Below are positions 12,503 through 24,789 of a stretch of DNA of 64,000 nucleotides, piece by piece. Origin of the DNA: Daucus carota subsp. sativus. Taxonomy: Eukaryota > Streptophyta > Magnoliopsida > Apiales > Apiaceae. Made by a program: the position numbers and the translations under genes. The stretch spans positions 6,212,779-6,276,778 of the forward strand of contig NC_030383.2 of the NCBI RefSeq assembly GCF_001625215.2, given 5' to 3'. Position 1 is the stretch's first letter, and every line of letters starts with the position of its first letter. Below the pieces are notes generated by a model, which did not search any database, had not been told where the DNA came from, and saw only the letters and a list, made by a program, of their open reading frames with translations.

Positions 12503-14516
12503 TAAATCAACTTGTTGTCTTCCCAGTACCCACAAATAACTACCGAGGTTTCATTAAAGCAACTCTCAGTAGTGTTATTGTTTCCATTCATTTATGATCT
12601 GCTGTGTTGGTTTTGTTTGTACTGGGCCTTGTTTTGTTTAAAATTCAAACTATATCAGCTTCAATGCCTCAACTTGTGAATTAATTAGTTAATTTGATTT
12701 GAAATTTTTTTCTTGAAAGTTAATAGCCTTTGTCCTACTATAATATTTTTTATGCTTGCTTATATGCTTGTGTTCTGTTAATCACATTTATATTTTATAA
12801 TCAAACTTTGTTGTGTTTATCTTCAGGCATATAATATGTAATTAAAAACTGATGGCATGACAATTAGACTAGGGTAATGCATAGATAAGTAAGATCAGAC
12901 AACTAAAATTAGTTGATATGGTAGGGAAGTGATCTTGGAGGAGTGAGTTGGAGTAAGAAGAAGGCTGCTACTCCGGACCTCTGAGTCTCTGATGAGCAAG
13001 ATCTTACATGACACATCGTAATTACAACTTCCGCCCTGTCCTGATGATGATCCCATTTTCTTCGTTTTGAACAAGATCCCTCTTACGTTATTATATACTG
13101 AATACAATTCTCTTATGCTCTACAAAGAAATTTTTGTTGAATTGTATCTTTAACACCCACAGATAAAACCAAAAGGTTAAAATGTCCTTCAGCGTCACTT
13201 CTCCTCAAATTTTTGTTGAATTGTATCTTGGAGGAATGTAAGTTTATTCCATGTAACATTTGCTGGATACTTGTAGTTGGCTCTGTAATCTCTCACTGTT
13301 CTAATAGAGAAATGAAAGAACGTTTGTGTAATTTGAACTATTTTAAGGAGCTGTTTTATCTATTTACTTCAATCGGAATGCAAGGGTGGTAGATAATTGA
13401 AGGAGAATGTAGCAATGCAATAATTTATCTACTTGTTTGAAGTGAAAAGTATAGTCCTTGCATTAGTTCCGGGAGTGATGAGTGAATAGTGTGACAAGAA
13501 TAGCCTAGTTTCCGCAGTAATGTGTGCATGGTGTGAGCAGAATGTGAATAGATATGAAATCGCCATTATTGAAATTAGGCATAATGAAGTTTTGAAGAGA
13601 AAACAATCGGATTCATTGACTTGTTTATCACAGAGGAGCGTGTTGGTGAAAGCAATGAGTCGCTTGTCTTAGGTTCTGAAGCTGAAGTGCATTCATCATC
13701 TGCAGCTGCTGTTTTCTATCACAAGAACTTCCCATCACTTTCATATTGCTCACTAATCATTAGTTACTATAGGCGAATTATGATTAGATTAAAAAAACAC
13801 GAAGGTATGTTTCCTTGCATCAATAGTGCACCACATATGTCTCAGAAGAATTATGAAGTGCAGAAGTAAAAGCAGTTTTTCATCAAAACATGCTTCTGGG
13901 AGTACATCATTTGTAGGTTGTAACCAGTAACTTAAAAAAATTCTGAAAACTTCCGCAGCTGAATCAATTCCAAGAAATAATTTTTATTAAAAAAAAAAAA
14001 AAAGGAACTTCTGGTATAAAAAAATTTAAGGGTGTGACATATACTGCAACTCCAACTAACAGTTGCACTCTCATGTACATTGTGCTATGATGAATGTTAA
14101 AAAAAATCTAACAAATTAAAGCCAATGATGATGATTCAGTATCGTATGAGTGGGTCCTGCATCCGCAGCAATGTGATGTATATTTTGTTTCTAATCAGCC
14201 AAGAGGCAGCTCTGGCTGAGAGATATGGATAATGTGGTGATGGTATGCAGGTCACGCATAATTTGCAGCTCTTGATAGCTTTTTGCAGCTCCCTAAACAA
14301 ACTAAAGAAGTGGACAAGCAAAGCACCAACTTTATTATGTAATTAGCCTAACAAAGTTGACAGACTTTGCTTTCTTTTCAAGGAGGTGCTCAATATGCCA
14401 GCCAAATTTGCTCAGCTTTCATACAACTCTAGTTCTTTCCCATAAGATACTCCCATTTCTATCCTCTTCTTACTTCTTTAAATTCCCCACCCCCTGCGCT
14501 ATTTTCAATCAGCGAT
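12503..14516. other. Intergenic region between carbonic anhydrase and GDSL genes
   Basis: The first few hundred bases should be the 3' UTR of the carbonic anhydrase gene. The rest has an A-tract near 13985 and short open frames at 12895-13107 (minus) and 13621-13869 (plus) that I do not recognise and do not call. The short motif TTTTTGTTGAATTGTATCTT occurs twice (about 13131 and 13210). Confidence 0.45.
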
Positions 14517-14585
14517 CTCTCTCTCCCCCTCCCCCTCCCTCTCTCCCTCTCTCCCTCTCTCTCCCTATCCCTCCCTCTCTCTCTA
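14517..14585. repeat. CT-rich microsatellite in the 5' leader of the GDSL gene
   Basis: A pyrimidine tract of CTCTCC and CCCTCC units ends about 10 bp before the GDSL start codon, so it probably lies in the transcribed leader. Pyrimidine-rich leaders are common in plant genes. Confidence 0.8.
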
Positions 14586-14594
14586 AGGAAAGAT

Positions 14595-16199
14595 ATGGGA
14601 TTATTAAGGATCTTTTTGAGTTTTCTTCTTGCGGCAGTAGCTTTGTTCAGAGCTCACAGCCAGCCTATGGTTCCTGCTCTCAATATCTTCGGAGACTCTG
14701 TTGTTGATGCTGGGAACAACAATAACCGCTTAAGCCTTGTCAAGGCCAACTTTCCTCCTTATGGAAGAGACTTCATCGACCACAAGGCCTCAGGAAGATT
14801 CTGCAACGGGATGCTGGCCATCGACTACACAGGTAACATACATATCATAATAAATTCCCAAATCTAAATCAATGCCATCAGTTTGCACCTGATTTCAGTA
14901 TGATGCTTCACTCTTCAGCTAACTTATTCACTACATATTAATTTGGACAGCTGAATACCTTGGCTTCACTTCGTACCCGCCAGCATACCTTAGTGATGAT
15001 GCCAAAGGAAGGAACATCCTCACTGGTGCCAACTTCGCGTCAGCTGCCTGTGGTTACTACAACATGACATCCTTGGCATACGTAATTGAATTTCACTATA
15101 ATTTAGTTATGAGACTTGATCATTAATACACAGCGGTTGTCTTATGAGCTTAACACTATCAAATTCTTGGCAGCTAGCTATTTCATTGCCACAGCAGATA
15201 GAATATTACAGGGCTTGGCAAAACAAGGTTGTAGGAATGGTGGGAAGAGCAAGAGCCAATGAAATATTTTCTGGTGCAGTCCAGCTTTTGAGTGCAGGAA
15301 GCAGTGACTTCATTCAGAACTACTACATCAATCTCCCTCTCCGAGGAGCCTATTCAATTGATCGCTTCTCAGACATGTTACTCAAATCTTTCACCAACTT
15401 TGTTGAGGTCTGCTGTTGCACACACCATAAGTGCTTATTACTACTAAATGAATTAACAATTCTGAATTTTTAAGATAATAAACTGAAAATATCTTTTTCT
15501 ATAATTTTACTGTCACAGAAACTCTATGGGCTAGGAGCAAGAAGGATTGGTGTCACAACCCTACCGCCAATGGGTTGCTTGCCAGCGGCCATCTCATTAT
15601 TTGGTAGAGGTAGCAATCAATGTGTACCTAGGCTAAACGCAGATTCTGTGATGTTCAACAACAAGCTAAACACTACTGCGGAAAAATTGCTGAATCAGTA
15701 TCAAGGTCTCAAACTTGTTGTCTTCGATATCTACACACCCCTTCTGGAACTGGTCATGAAGCCAAGTGATAACGGTAATGTGCCTAAATTTCGAAGCATG
15801 GGTAAAAATCCTCATAATAATCCAAAAAGAAACTCTAGCCTAAAACTTTTAAACGTTCTGATTCTAATGGCTTTAGACCTCGTTGTCCTCTTGTTACCAA
15901 GTGAAGAGCGATATCCACTAGGCTACCTATTTGTAACAGAGTTTTAATATATTTTTTGCTAAGGGGATTGACACGAGTGTCGGATTTAAAATTGCATTTT
16001 TTCAGGTTTCGCGGAATCGAGGAGGGCCTGCTGTGGGACTGGGACAATAGAAACATCTCTGCTTTGCAATTCGATGTCTGTGGGAACATGCAGCAATGCC
16101 TCACAGTATGTGTTCTGGGACAGTTTTCATCCGACTCAACAGGCCAACGAGTATTTGGCTCAGTCTATGCTTGTAAAGGGCTTCGACCTCATCTCCTAG
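14595..16199 (+). CDS. GDSL esterase/lipase (APG-like, secreted)
   Basis: Five exons (14595-14832, 14951-15081, 15174-15407, 15519-15774, 16006-16199) join in phase to 350 residues, the usual length and five-exon layout of plant GDSL lipases. The protein is an SGNH hydrolase of the extracellular or secretory pathway acting on ester substrates not defined by sequence. A signal peptide covers residues 1-22 (ending RAHSQ). Block I is NIFGDSVVDAGNN with nucleophile Ser35. Block II has the oxyanion glycine in GANFASAACG. Block III reads GSSDF where the generic motif is GxND; this Ser form occurs in the APG branch. Block V is DSFHPT, giving Asp325 and His328 of the triad. The protein ends KGFDLIS. 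Substrate and biological role are not deducible. Confidence 0.95.
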
Positions 16200-17732
16200 A
16201 GCATAACACTTCATGCATTTCAAGCAACTATGTATTATAGATGTCGAACACTGTTTAAAACGCTTTACTTGTGTGTGAGCTAGCTTCCATAAGAATTATC
16301 AGTTTACAGCTTCCTGGCTGAGAGAAGAGGGTTCATAAAGGGCTTTGTATGTTGTGTTCCTTGTATAAATAAAATATGATATAAAATAATGATCACTTTT
16401 TACCTGGTTTCTTTAATACATACGGAATCACATATACAAAGAAATCGAAAGCTGTACGTCCATGTTATCCCAATAAGACTGCAAATCTCGTGTATCTGAA
16501 CCAAAACCAAGGTCAACCAACAAAGGGTGAAGAACATTCATGCTAATCACTAATCAACTAAAATTATTTTCTATTCAAAAAAAAAACTAAAATTATTTAA
16601 AATTTTCAGCAAATCACCGAATTGAAATTCACAGATTATCAAATTATATAATTAAATAAAAAATAAAAAAATAATCATATCAAATAAATAAATAAATAAA
16701 CAAATAAATTATATAATAATGTGAAATAAATAATAAAATATAAAATTAAATTAAAACTTCAAATTTTAAATAATATTATTAAATCTGATAACATATAATA
16801 TATGTATATAATATTTATTTATGATAAACGAAGACGACGTGAGATGATTCTAGAATCAGGCAACATTATTTTAATATTAAAAGAAAATTATCAATTCATC
16901 AAAATTCTCATTCACATTTTTGACAATACTAAACTAAAATTATTAAAATTTGATTGCTTCATTAAACTCCGTTCTCGATGATATACTCTTATATAAATTT
17001 TATATATTTTTATTGTGATGTTTTTTTTAGATGTATAGAAAATTGAAACTAATATATAATATTATCTCGAGTTTTTTCTAATAAATTTTATTAAAAAATT
17101 AGGGGAAAAGATATTATTTACAACAACTATAAATTTTGAGTTATTTAAATAATAATAGAACTTAATCATTGATACATAAGGAAATTATAATCATAGACCG
17201 CGATACACAAATTCAACCTCAAACATGTTATTAAAATTAAATTTACATGAATATTCTTGTGGGGCAAATATTATTAGGCAAATTATATAAATATTAATAA
17301 TAAATGTTAAAGAATTTTTTTAATTTTATATTGTAAAGATATGGATTCATGGACTGTATAAATCATTCATATAATAAATATGTTTGCTGTATTTGAATTT
17401 CACTTATATATTAAAATGATATATAAATTTTTATTATATAGTAATTAAGTTAAAAGTATAATATTTATTTTATAAACCATTATATTATGTTATAATTTTT
17501 ATTTTATCATATTTCCTTTGTAGAAAGAAGCGGTCAAGTTTCTTGGCAAAAATACGGGACTAGCTAAAATGGGATTAGGCGCCAAAGAATTTGATCAAAT
17601 TCTAATATACCGCCATAAACATATTAAGTCTGATAAATTCACATTCAATTCCTAATACAATCCTCATAATTGCTAAGCTATATAAGTAAAGACGATTATA
17701 GTATTTCATCTGCAAACCTGTATACCAAAGTA
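16200..17732. other. AT-rich spacer downstream of the GDSL gene
   Basis: The segment 16560-17520 is extremely AT-rich, with runs of AAATAAATAAAT-type sequence and no sustained open frame. I see no gene, RNA or well-defined transposon end. The last 200 bp would hold the promoter and leader of the small gene at 17733. Confidence 0.5.
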
Positions 17733-18176
17733 ATGTGTTCTGTCTTAAAATCAAACAGTGCGGTCCTGGCCACTGCCTTGGCAGCTTCTGGCATTATTAT
17801 TGTTCTCGTGTTATGCTCTCAGAAACTAATGTCCATCAATCCGACATCACGTCCAAGATCTTGCATCTCTCCTGGTTAGTCAATTGTCAGAAATCATCAT
17901 CACATATAATATAAAATTATCGTCAAAAGGGTGCAAAGTCTAATACAAATAGATGTGTGCGAGAAATTAAATTTATTATATGTACATGGACTCACAATGC
18001 ATTTGAATTTATTTGGATCTGCAGCCGAGAAGAAGAAAGATGGGAAGAAGAAGAAGAGAGTGCATTTTGCGGATGATGTAGTGGACCCAATTGGCAATGG
18101 CGAAGATTATAGGAAAAAAATGCTTCTAAGATACAAGAACAAATTAAAAATGGATCCAAAAACGATGGCCAAGTAG
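17733..18176 (+). CDS. Small membrane-anchored protein of unknown function
   Basis: Two exons (17733-17874 and 18025-18176) join in phase to 97 residues. Residues about 9-28 (NSAVLATALAASGIIIVLVL) form one hydrophobic segment, so this is probably a type I or signal-anchored membrane protein. The C-terminal half is highly basic (KKKDGKKKKRVHFADDVV), with a conserved-looking core RVHFADDVVDPIGNGEDYR and a basic end. I do not recognise a named function. Short plant proteins of this layout (one membrane segment, then a Lys-rich tail with VHFADDV) exist, but I can give no role. The splice sites are canonical (CTG|GTTAGT and TGCAG|CC) and removing the intron restores one frame, which supports a real gene. 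The hydrophobic segment could instead be a signal peptide. Confidence 0.72.
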
Positions 18177-19319
18177 ACGGTTTAAGAAGAAACCACAAGT
18201 ATCAGTGTTAGCAAATACCAACCGTAGAAGCCTTGTTCTGCTACGGGTATTGAGATGGGAAGAATGTAATTAACAAATAATAATTGGAACAGATTACAAA
18301 GCAGATTATAACAATGAAGGAATTATATGCTGATGCAGTCATTTTTAGATGCTTTCCTCGTACACGAACTGTTTTTTACCTATGCTGATTAGACTATATT
18401 TCGTGGGAAGAAGATTTTTGACTGTGTTACCGAATGATCTACAAATTTCCCAGAATCAATCTTATATTATAAGTTTATAACCCAAACCCATGAATATGAT
18501 CGTCCCTGGAAGTTTTATACAGCTGTTTATGAAATGTGCAGCACGCAATCTTGAATCACCACGTTTCTCTTAAGTTACTATCTGCAAAAAATCTAGTACA
18601 ATACTAAGTATGAACCTTGAAATCTGATGATATTCAATCAGAAAATTAAATTATACTTAAAAATTCGATGATATTCAACTGAAATTATTTAACATCCATT
18701 AAAATCTATGATATTCAAATTCAAGACTCTATATCGACTCCCGTTATTATATCTAAAATCCACATAAAATCAAAATCAGATACAATCCATTAAAATCTAT
18801 AAATTACATGTAATCTATTAAAATCTCAGTTGAATACACCCCAAACATCCCAGAGCTACTACCTAATTCCATTAGGATAACAAGTTTACATACAACACCT
18901 TAATATAAATATATAATACTAACCTTTGCTGATAGCAATAAGAATCACTTAGAAGTAAATATATCTAGTGACCTGCACACTATTCATGTAACTGTGTAAT
19001 GATCAATAAAGCTTTGTGACTGATCAACCCAACAAGTTTCTGAACTCTAAGTCTCTGACTACACAATCTTCAACAGACCAGCATGATAGACTCATGTAAA
19101 CAAACTTTAGAAGAAAACTATATGGAGAAAAATTGAAGCTGGCACTCTCTTCTCAATAGTCAATATTAACCATAGCTAGTCTGTGGTGATTTATAATAAT
19201 CTAAACAACAGGATAGAAACATCATCAAACCAACAACTGGTCTGAGGCAGCAATACTGTGCTTAATTAGTATTACATCCTTTAATCAGGTCAGGGAGCCA
19301 TACAAATCAGCTACCCAAA
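18177..19319. other. Intergenic region between convergent genes
   Basis: This is the 3' flank of both the small membrane-protein gene (plus) and the deoxyhypusine hydroxylase gene (minus). The segment 18600-18850 repeats AAAATCTATGATATTCAA-like and ATCCATTAAAATCTAT motifs and may be a decayed MITE, but I could not define its ends. No gene is seen. Confidence 0.45.
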
Positions 19320-21664
19320 TCAAAATGCTTGCGGCATTTGAGGTGTCTGCATGAAGAGATACTGCACACGCAAAAAAAAAATACCGCCATTTAGAATTGT
19401 GTTATCTCATACCAAGAGGCCCTATAGGACTAGATAGCCTTTCTTTTCAGTTACCTCAAATGATTTCCCCTCCTTTTCAAACTCCAGCATGCTGAGAGCA
19501 ACTTCACAGCTCTGTGAAACAATAGGCTCTGGATCTTTTGCAAATTGCTCTAAAAGAGCTATACATTGACCATCTATAAATGTTAAAAGAAAATGATATA
19601 AAGGAATTGAATTAAATTTGTAGTAGGAGATGTTTAGTACGCTGGAGAAAGAGGATAATTAGGTCAGAGTAAAAAAATGATACTATATAGTTCTGAAAGG
19701 TTAAATGCAGTCACCATGTAGCACGAATACACTAAGGGTCAAACCTGCTATAGAACCGAGAGCTTCAGCTGCTTCATGCCTAACCATCGGATGCTCATTA
19801 ACATCCTTAAGTACACCGGAAAGCGCATCTGTAGCACTTTTGTTTTGTAGTTGGCCCAAGACGTAAGCAACCTGCAGTAAGGAATCAACATTCAGAAAAA
19901 TATACCAAAATATATACTGTCTTTAGAGTAAACACTTCCCGAGAATTGCATCATAACATGTCTAATCTGCTATTAAATTAGTTAACTAAACATAAGAGGG
20001 TGCCTTTAACTATGACTAGGCTAACTGTTTACTTAGTAATCAGTCTATCTTGATGTTATGAAAGTCAAACATATGAATCAGAGTCTACATCAGACCTCGT
20101 GTCGAAGAAGAGCACTATTTGCACCTAGAGCTTTGACAATAGCAGCTATTGCTTCATCCCCACCATGATTTCGAAGGCCAAAAAGTGCTGAATACCGCTC
20201 ATACATTTTCTTGTCTTCATTTAAAAGAACTTCCCTAAACCGATTACCATTTAGTAACTCGTCAGGAAAATCGCATAAATCAGCATTTGGAATACCTAAA
20301 CTGACCTTAATTGATGTACAGAAGAACCAGAAGAAGCGGCCGCTGGATCAACTGATAGAAAGGGCGATGCTCCAATAGTGGATGATTCAATACTTTCACT
20401 ATGATTGGGCAATCCTTCGATCCGACTAAGAGCCAATTCACATGTCTCTCGGACTTCTTGAGCTGGATCCCAATCTAAACTGTTCTGCAGAAGTGGAATA
20501 TTGCTCCGCAAACCAATAGCCCCAAGAGCTTCAGCAGCCTATATACACATAATAGAAAAGGGTAAACAAAATTGTTGGACTACTATAATTTAAAATGCCA
20601 CAAAACATGATGCAAGGTTCAGTTACCTCATGGCGTACAATAGGATGCAATGACATGTCATTGAGAACATTCTCCAGAGCAGGGATAGCTTCTACATCTT
20701 GCATTTGACCTAGGGCAAATGCAGCCTCATGTGCCAGTAGATTTGAAGAATCCCTTGTTGCTGCAAGAATAGTGGTTACAACAACACTCACTATCAGGTA
20801 TCAGCTTTTCTATGAACTTTCAGATATTAAAATTTCTCGAAAGTTGGTATAATAAGAATACAGAATAACATAATGGAATGCAAATCTAATGCAACAATTT
20901 AACCCAGATTCTTTCATTAGTGCTTATTGCTCTGTTAAATCCCAAATGTGAGTTTTAAGTTTTAAGACTGACCAACCTAACGAAAAACATACCAAACAAC
21001 AAAGCTCATTGTGCTGAACCATAATGTACCAGCTCTGTCTTATAAGAATTCAGTATTCAATTAATGCCAAGAATAAATTCAACAAATGGGCTTATTATCT
21101 CCCTTTCATGACCTCCAATGTCCAGATTCAAAAAGGGTATATGCAGATTAACAAGCACTTATTATCTCCCTTTCATGACCTCCAATGTCCAGATTCAAAA
21201 AGGGTATATGCAGATTAACAAGCAGCCTACAATGACTTAAAACCGAGTGCAAACCAGTATTCCGGCCAACAATCAACACAGAGTAGATTCTTAGTTTTAC
21301 TCACTTCCGAGTTTCCATAATTTCAAAAGGTCTCAAATTCAACAAGCAATTTACAGGCAACATCCCCTGTCATAGACTGGCATTCTTTCACATTGATTTA
21401 CATATAACAACATTTATATACACATAAAACTAAGCTACCCACAAGGAAAATCAGGTATAGAAAAAGGGTATATACATATAAAACAGGGAGAAAGATGTGA
21501 CCTTGAATAAGGGCGTTTCTGGGTAAAGGGCCTTTAAGATTCCGGAGAGAAAAGAGTGCTCTAAAACGCTCAGAAATTGGTTGATTCTCATCTAAAAGCC
21601 TCTCACAAAGCAGTTTCTCCATCTCTGAGGACACTTTGAAGCTTGAATTTTCCAAAGATTCCAT
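19320..21664 (-). CDS. DOHH: Deoxyhypusine hydroxylase (HEAT-repeat iron enzyme)
   Basis: Seven exons (21664-21502, 20760-20627, 20538-20306, 20234-20096, 19871-19745, 19573-19455, 19361-19320) join in phase to 318 residues, close to the usual length. The enzyme completes hypusine formation on eIF5A by hydroxylating deoxyhypusine, using a di-iron centre in the cytosol. HEAT-like repeats carry four His-Glu metal-binding motifs: [20 protein letters not shown] (first half), LRHEVAYVLGQ and [10 protein letters not shown] (second half). The two halves are separated by a Ser/Ala-rich linker (PAAASSGSS). The C-terminus [13 protein letters not shown] lies on a tiny last exon. Intron 3 is only about 70 bp (20235-20305), near the lower size limit for plants; reading straight through it meets a stop, so it must be spliced. 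Intron 1 holds a perfect 67-bp tandem duplication. Confidence 0.96.
21091..21224. repeat. Perfect 67-bp tandem duplication in DOHH intron 1
   Basis: Two identical units, 21091-21157 and 21158-21224, each begin CTTATTATCTCCCTTTCATG and end GCAGATTAACAAGCA. I see no mismatch, so the duplication is recent, or polymorphic, or an assembly artefact. Confidence 0.95.
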
Positions 21665-22439
21665 CTTTCTATCAAAAATTGTGATTATATATCAGCTTCA
21701 AGTGTCAGCAACTTGGTATTCTCTTCAATGTTCCTCCAATCCCAAATTGTTACAGACTATCTTGGGCTCCAGGGTTTATTGGTCTATCAGGGGATTTACA
21801 CCTCAATAGTCATCAATATTGGATTAATATATAAATTATTTAGATTTTGGTTGTGTTAAATATTATGGAAAATATAAATAATAAATTATATTTATTTAAA
21901 TCTTAAGAACTTGAGTAGTCTGTGGCTAGTATTTTTTTGGATGAGATTCATGGCGAAAATTTATTTAATTAGTAACTATATTTATATTATTGAACATTTA
22001 ATATTTAAATAAAAATATTGATATAAATGATTTGTCAAATTAAAAATTCTAGAATCATATTTTACTATCAAAGAATAATAAATTTAGAGTTAAATTAATC
22101 AAAAGTTATTTGAATTTAATTGATTAAATAATATTGCTTTTTTTAAAAAATTGAAAGTAATATTATTGTCAACTAGTTCACATAAACATGTCTACCAAGT
22201 ACTGACTACCAAATTATAAAAATTATCGCAGATTTTATTGGAAGGAAACTTTCGTTTTTGCGTACTGGGATCACATTTCACAAATTCAATAATTCAGTTA
22301 CAAGTCAAGAGGTAATTGAATACAAATAATCGATATCAATATTGCTGTCAAAACATTACAAATCCTGAATACTTTAGGTGACACATCCTATTCAACTAAA
22401 GGGTCTTATTATGCTAGAGCACGGTTGGATAACTTAGTA

Positions 22440-22720
22440 GTAAAAACTTTATCCTCTGTTAGAGGTGGCCAAACGAACGAGTTCAAACGGCTCGACTCGT
22501 CTCGGCTCACCTTTTAACTCGTTGAATACCGGTACGCCGCGAGACGAGTTAAAACTCGCCGCATCTCGTTAAGCTATACGAGACGATCACGAGCCTGGGT
22601 TTGAGAAAACGCGAAATGCACGCTCGCTCGTCTCAGAGACGTCTCGCCCGTCTCGTCTCGTCACAGGACGCCCGTATGGCCACCACTAGCCTGAGTTCGG
22701 CCCCGGCTCACTCCGAGAGT
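22440..22720. other. GC-rich, CTCG-rich insertion, possibly a decayed hAT MITE
   Basis: This patch is far richer in G+C than its neighbours, with repeated TCTCGT, GACGAGT and CTCGTC motifs. It starts TAGAGGTGGCCAAAC at about 22460 and ends GGCCACCACTA at about 22687, inverted repeats like those of the hAT MITE at 7384. The expected 8-bp flanking duplication is not convincing. No coding sequence is visible. Confidence 0.45.
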
Positions 22721-22802
22721 TTCGTAGAACAACCGCTTTAGTCCACTCAGCCATCTCTCCCAATATTCATTTGTAAAGTTATAAGACATATTTATCAAAA
22801 AA

Positions 22803-23905
22803 AAAAGGAAAATAGATTTTTTTGCCACTTAACTTATTGTGTTTTTAGAAACTTACCACCCAACTAATTTTTTTTCCTTTTTACTCACTAATGTTAGGTT
22901 TGGTTTTATTTTTAGCCACCAACTTAGGTTCGGATTTAATTGCTAGCATTATGATAATTTTTTGTAGCATCATTTATACATAGTGATAGTATGTAATATT
23001 TTGATGATGTGGCGTATGTTTATATCTTTATATATATTAATAATAATATAAAATGAGCCGATGAAAAATTAAAATCAGGAAAAAACATAATTAGAATTCT
23101 AAAAATTCAATAAATTATGAATATGAAACCAATAACTTCAAACAATTCACCCTCTCTCATAAGATTAAATGTATTTGAGTGATATGATGCATCATCTTTC
23201 GTTATTGTTATTTAAGTTTCAATCGACTAGCTCAGTTTAAGATCTCTTTTAAATTTATCTTCAAAAATTTTAATAACTTTATCTTATTATAATTTTCAAG
23301 CTAAATAAATAGAGAAGAAAACTTAATTTTCGATAATTGTTCTATATAATGCATCATTTTATGTTATTATTACTCACTACTTTACTCTCATTAGTTTATA
23401 GTTTGTTCTACTGCTTAGCACTTATTTAAGACTCTTATGAAACATAGTTTTATAACTTAACTTTATGTGTAAAAATTTAAACACTGAATTTTCATTCGGC
23501 AGAAAAAATATATATCAAATCATCAAAACATTACAGACTACCACTATATTTTTTTTATTTTTATTTTCACAAATGCAACTACCACTATATCTTAATAATG
23601 CTACACAGAAAATGTAATGCTAATAATCAAATCCGAACCTAACCTCAGTGACAAAAAAAAAAAAGCTGAACCGTATTAGTGAGTAAAATAAAAAATATTA
23701 TAGTTGAGTGGTTAGTTTCTAAAGACGCAATAAGTTTAGTGACAAAAAAAATTATCATAATGCTAGTAATCAAATCCGAACCAAAGTTGGTCACTAAAAA
23801 AAATCCAAACCTAACATTAGTGATTAAAAAGAAAAAAATTTAGTTGGGTGGTAAATTTCTAAAAGCACAATAAGTTGAGTGGCAAAAAAATCTATTTTTC
23901 CAAAA
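22803..23905. mobile_element. Element with long terminal inverted repeats (MULE-like)
   Basis: The left arm (about 22803-22960: AAATAGATTTTTTTGCCACT, then CCAACTAA and AACCTAACATT-type motifs read in reverse) is the inverted complement of the right arm (about 23735-23905), giving arms of roughly 150 bp. A third, partial copy of the same arm lies at about 23640-23740 in the right-arm orientation. The ends sit in A-rich runs, so the target duplication cannot be read. Arm length suggests a Mutator-like or foldback element. The interior is AT-rich and non-coding. Confidence 0.6.
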
Positions 23906-24011
23906 AAAAAAAAAATCTTATTATGCAGTTATGTAGAAGTTTCAAGTAGCGTCTGATTTGAGACGGGGTTTTGTGATATTGTAATAATACGATGGATTCT
24001 TATTAATTTTA

Positions 24012-24328
24012 CTAGCCTTAAACCCGTGCAAAGCACGGGCGGCTATATAATTTAAAATTAATTATTAATTATTATATAATAGAAATATATATTAATGATA
24101 ATAAATTTACTTTTTTTATTTTTTAACTAATTATAAATTATACTTAAAAGAATAATGGTGAAGATTTTATTATATTAAACTGTTTAGAGATGCAAGACTA
24201 TGAGAACTCTACGTGTAACAGACTTTTAGTTATAAAAGTGAATCACCAGACCAACGTGACCAAACCAAAATTTTGTACGACGACAAATTATACCCATGTT
24301 AACTTATTATAATATATATAAGTATAGA
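24012..24328 (-). mobile_element. Complete short Helitron (317 bp)
   Basis: On the minus strand the element starts A|TCTATACTTATATATATTA at 24328. It ends with a perfect hairpin (CCCGTGC, TTT, GCACGGG; 24039-24023), a 7-nt spacer and CTAG at 24015-24012, followed by T at 24011. The A-T insertion dinucleotide, TC start, GC hairpin and CTAG end are all as expected for plant Helitrons. It has no coding capacity, so it must depend on an autonomous relative. Confidence 0.85.
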
Positions 24329-24646
24329 TTAAATAAGATTGAAAATTATTTTTTTCCTTTTTGTCAAGGAACACTGAAATTATAAAATAAACAAAAAAAA
24401 TTATAAAGTAGGCAAACAGTAAGGCTGGAAAGTAGAAGGGATTAAAGTGTTTACAAAGTAAAAAGGAAGGAAGGAATCAGCTTCGGTTGAACGCAACAAC
24501 AAAGTATAGTAATATGATAATTGTGTCAAAAAAATGATAATTAAAAGAAGAAAAATAATGAAAAAAATAAGTAACATTAGGGAATTACAAAAAGATTTAG
24601 ATATAAATAAATAAATGCAGAGCGCAGAAAAACAAAACGCGTGACC

Positions 24647-24668
24647 ATGGTTGTTTATAAACAACCAT
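24647..24668. repeat. Perfect 22-bp palindrome
   Basis: The half-site ATGGTTGTTTA is followed immediately by its exact reverse complement, with no loop. It lies about 120 bp upstream of the start codon at 24790, next to a run of TTTA repeats. It may be a regulatory dimer site or chance; there is no further evidence. Confidence 0.7.
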
Positions 24669-24789
24669 TATTTATTTATTTATTTATTAAATAATAATAT
24701 TATTGTCGACGAAAGCAAAGCTCTACAGTCCCCCCACTCCATCTTCCTTCAGATTTATCAACCTATACTTACAATATACATACAGAGTT

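Noticed and set aside
12895-13107. Minus-strand frame of 70 codons after the carbonic anhydrase gene
   Set aside because: No recognisable motif and no supporting exon; probably chance within the 3' flank.
13621-13869. Plus-strand frame of 82 codons
   Set aside because: No motif, alternative start codon, AT-rich surroundings.
14357-14707. Plus-strand frame overlapping the GDSL start
   Set aside because: It is the wrong frame over the CT-rich leader and GDSL exon 1.
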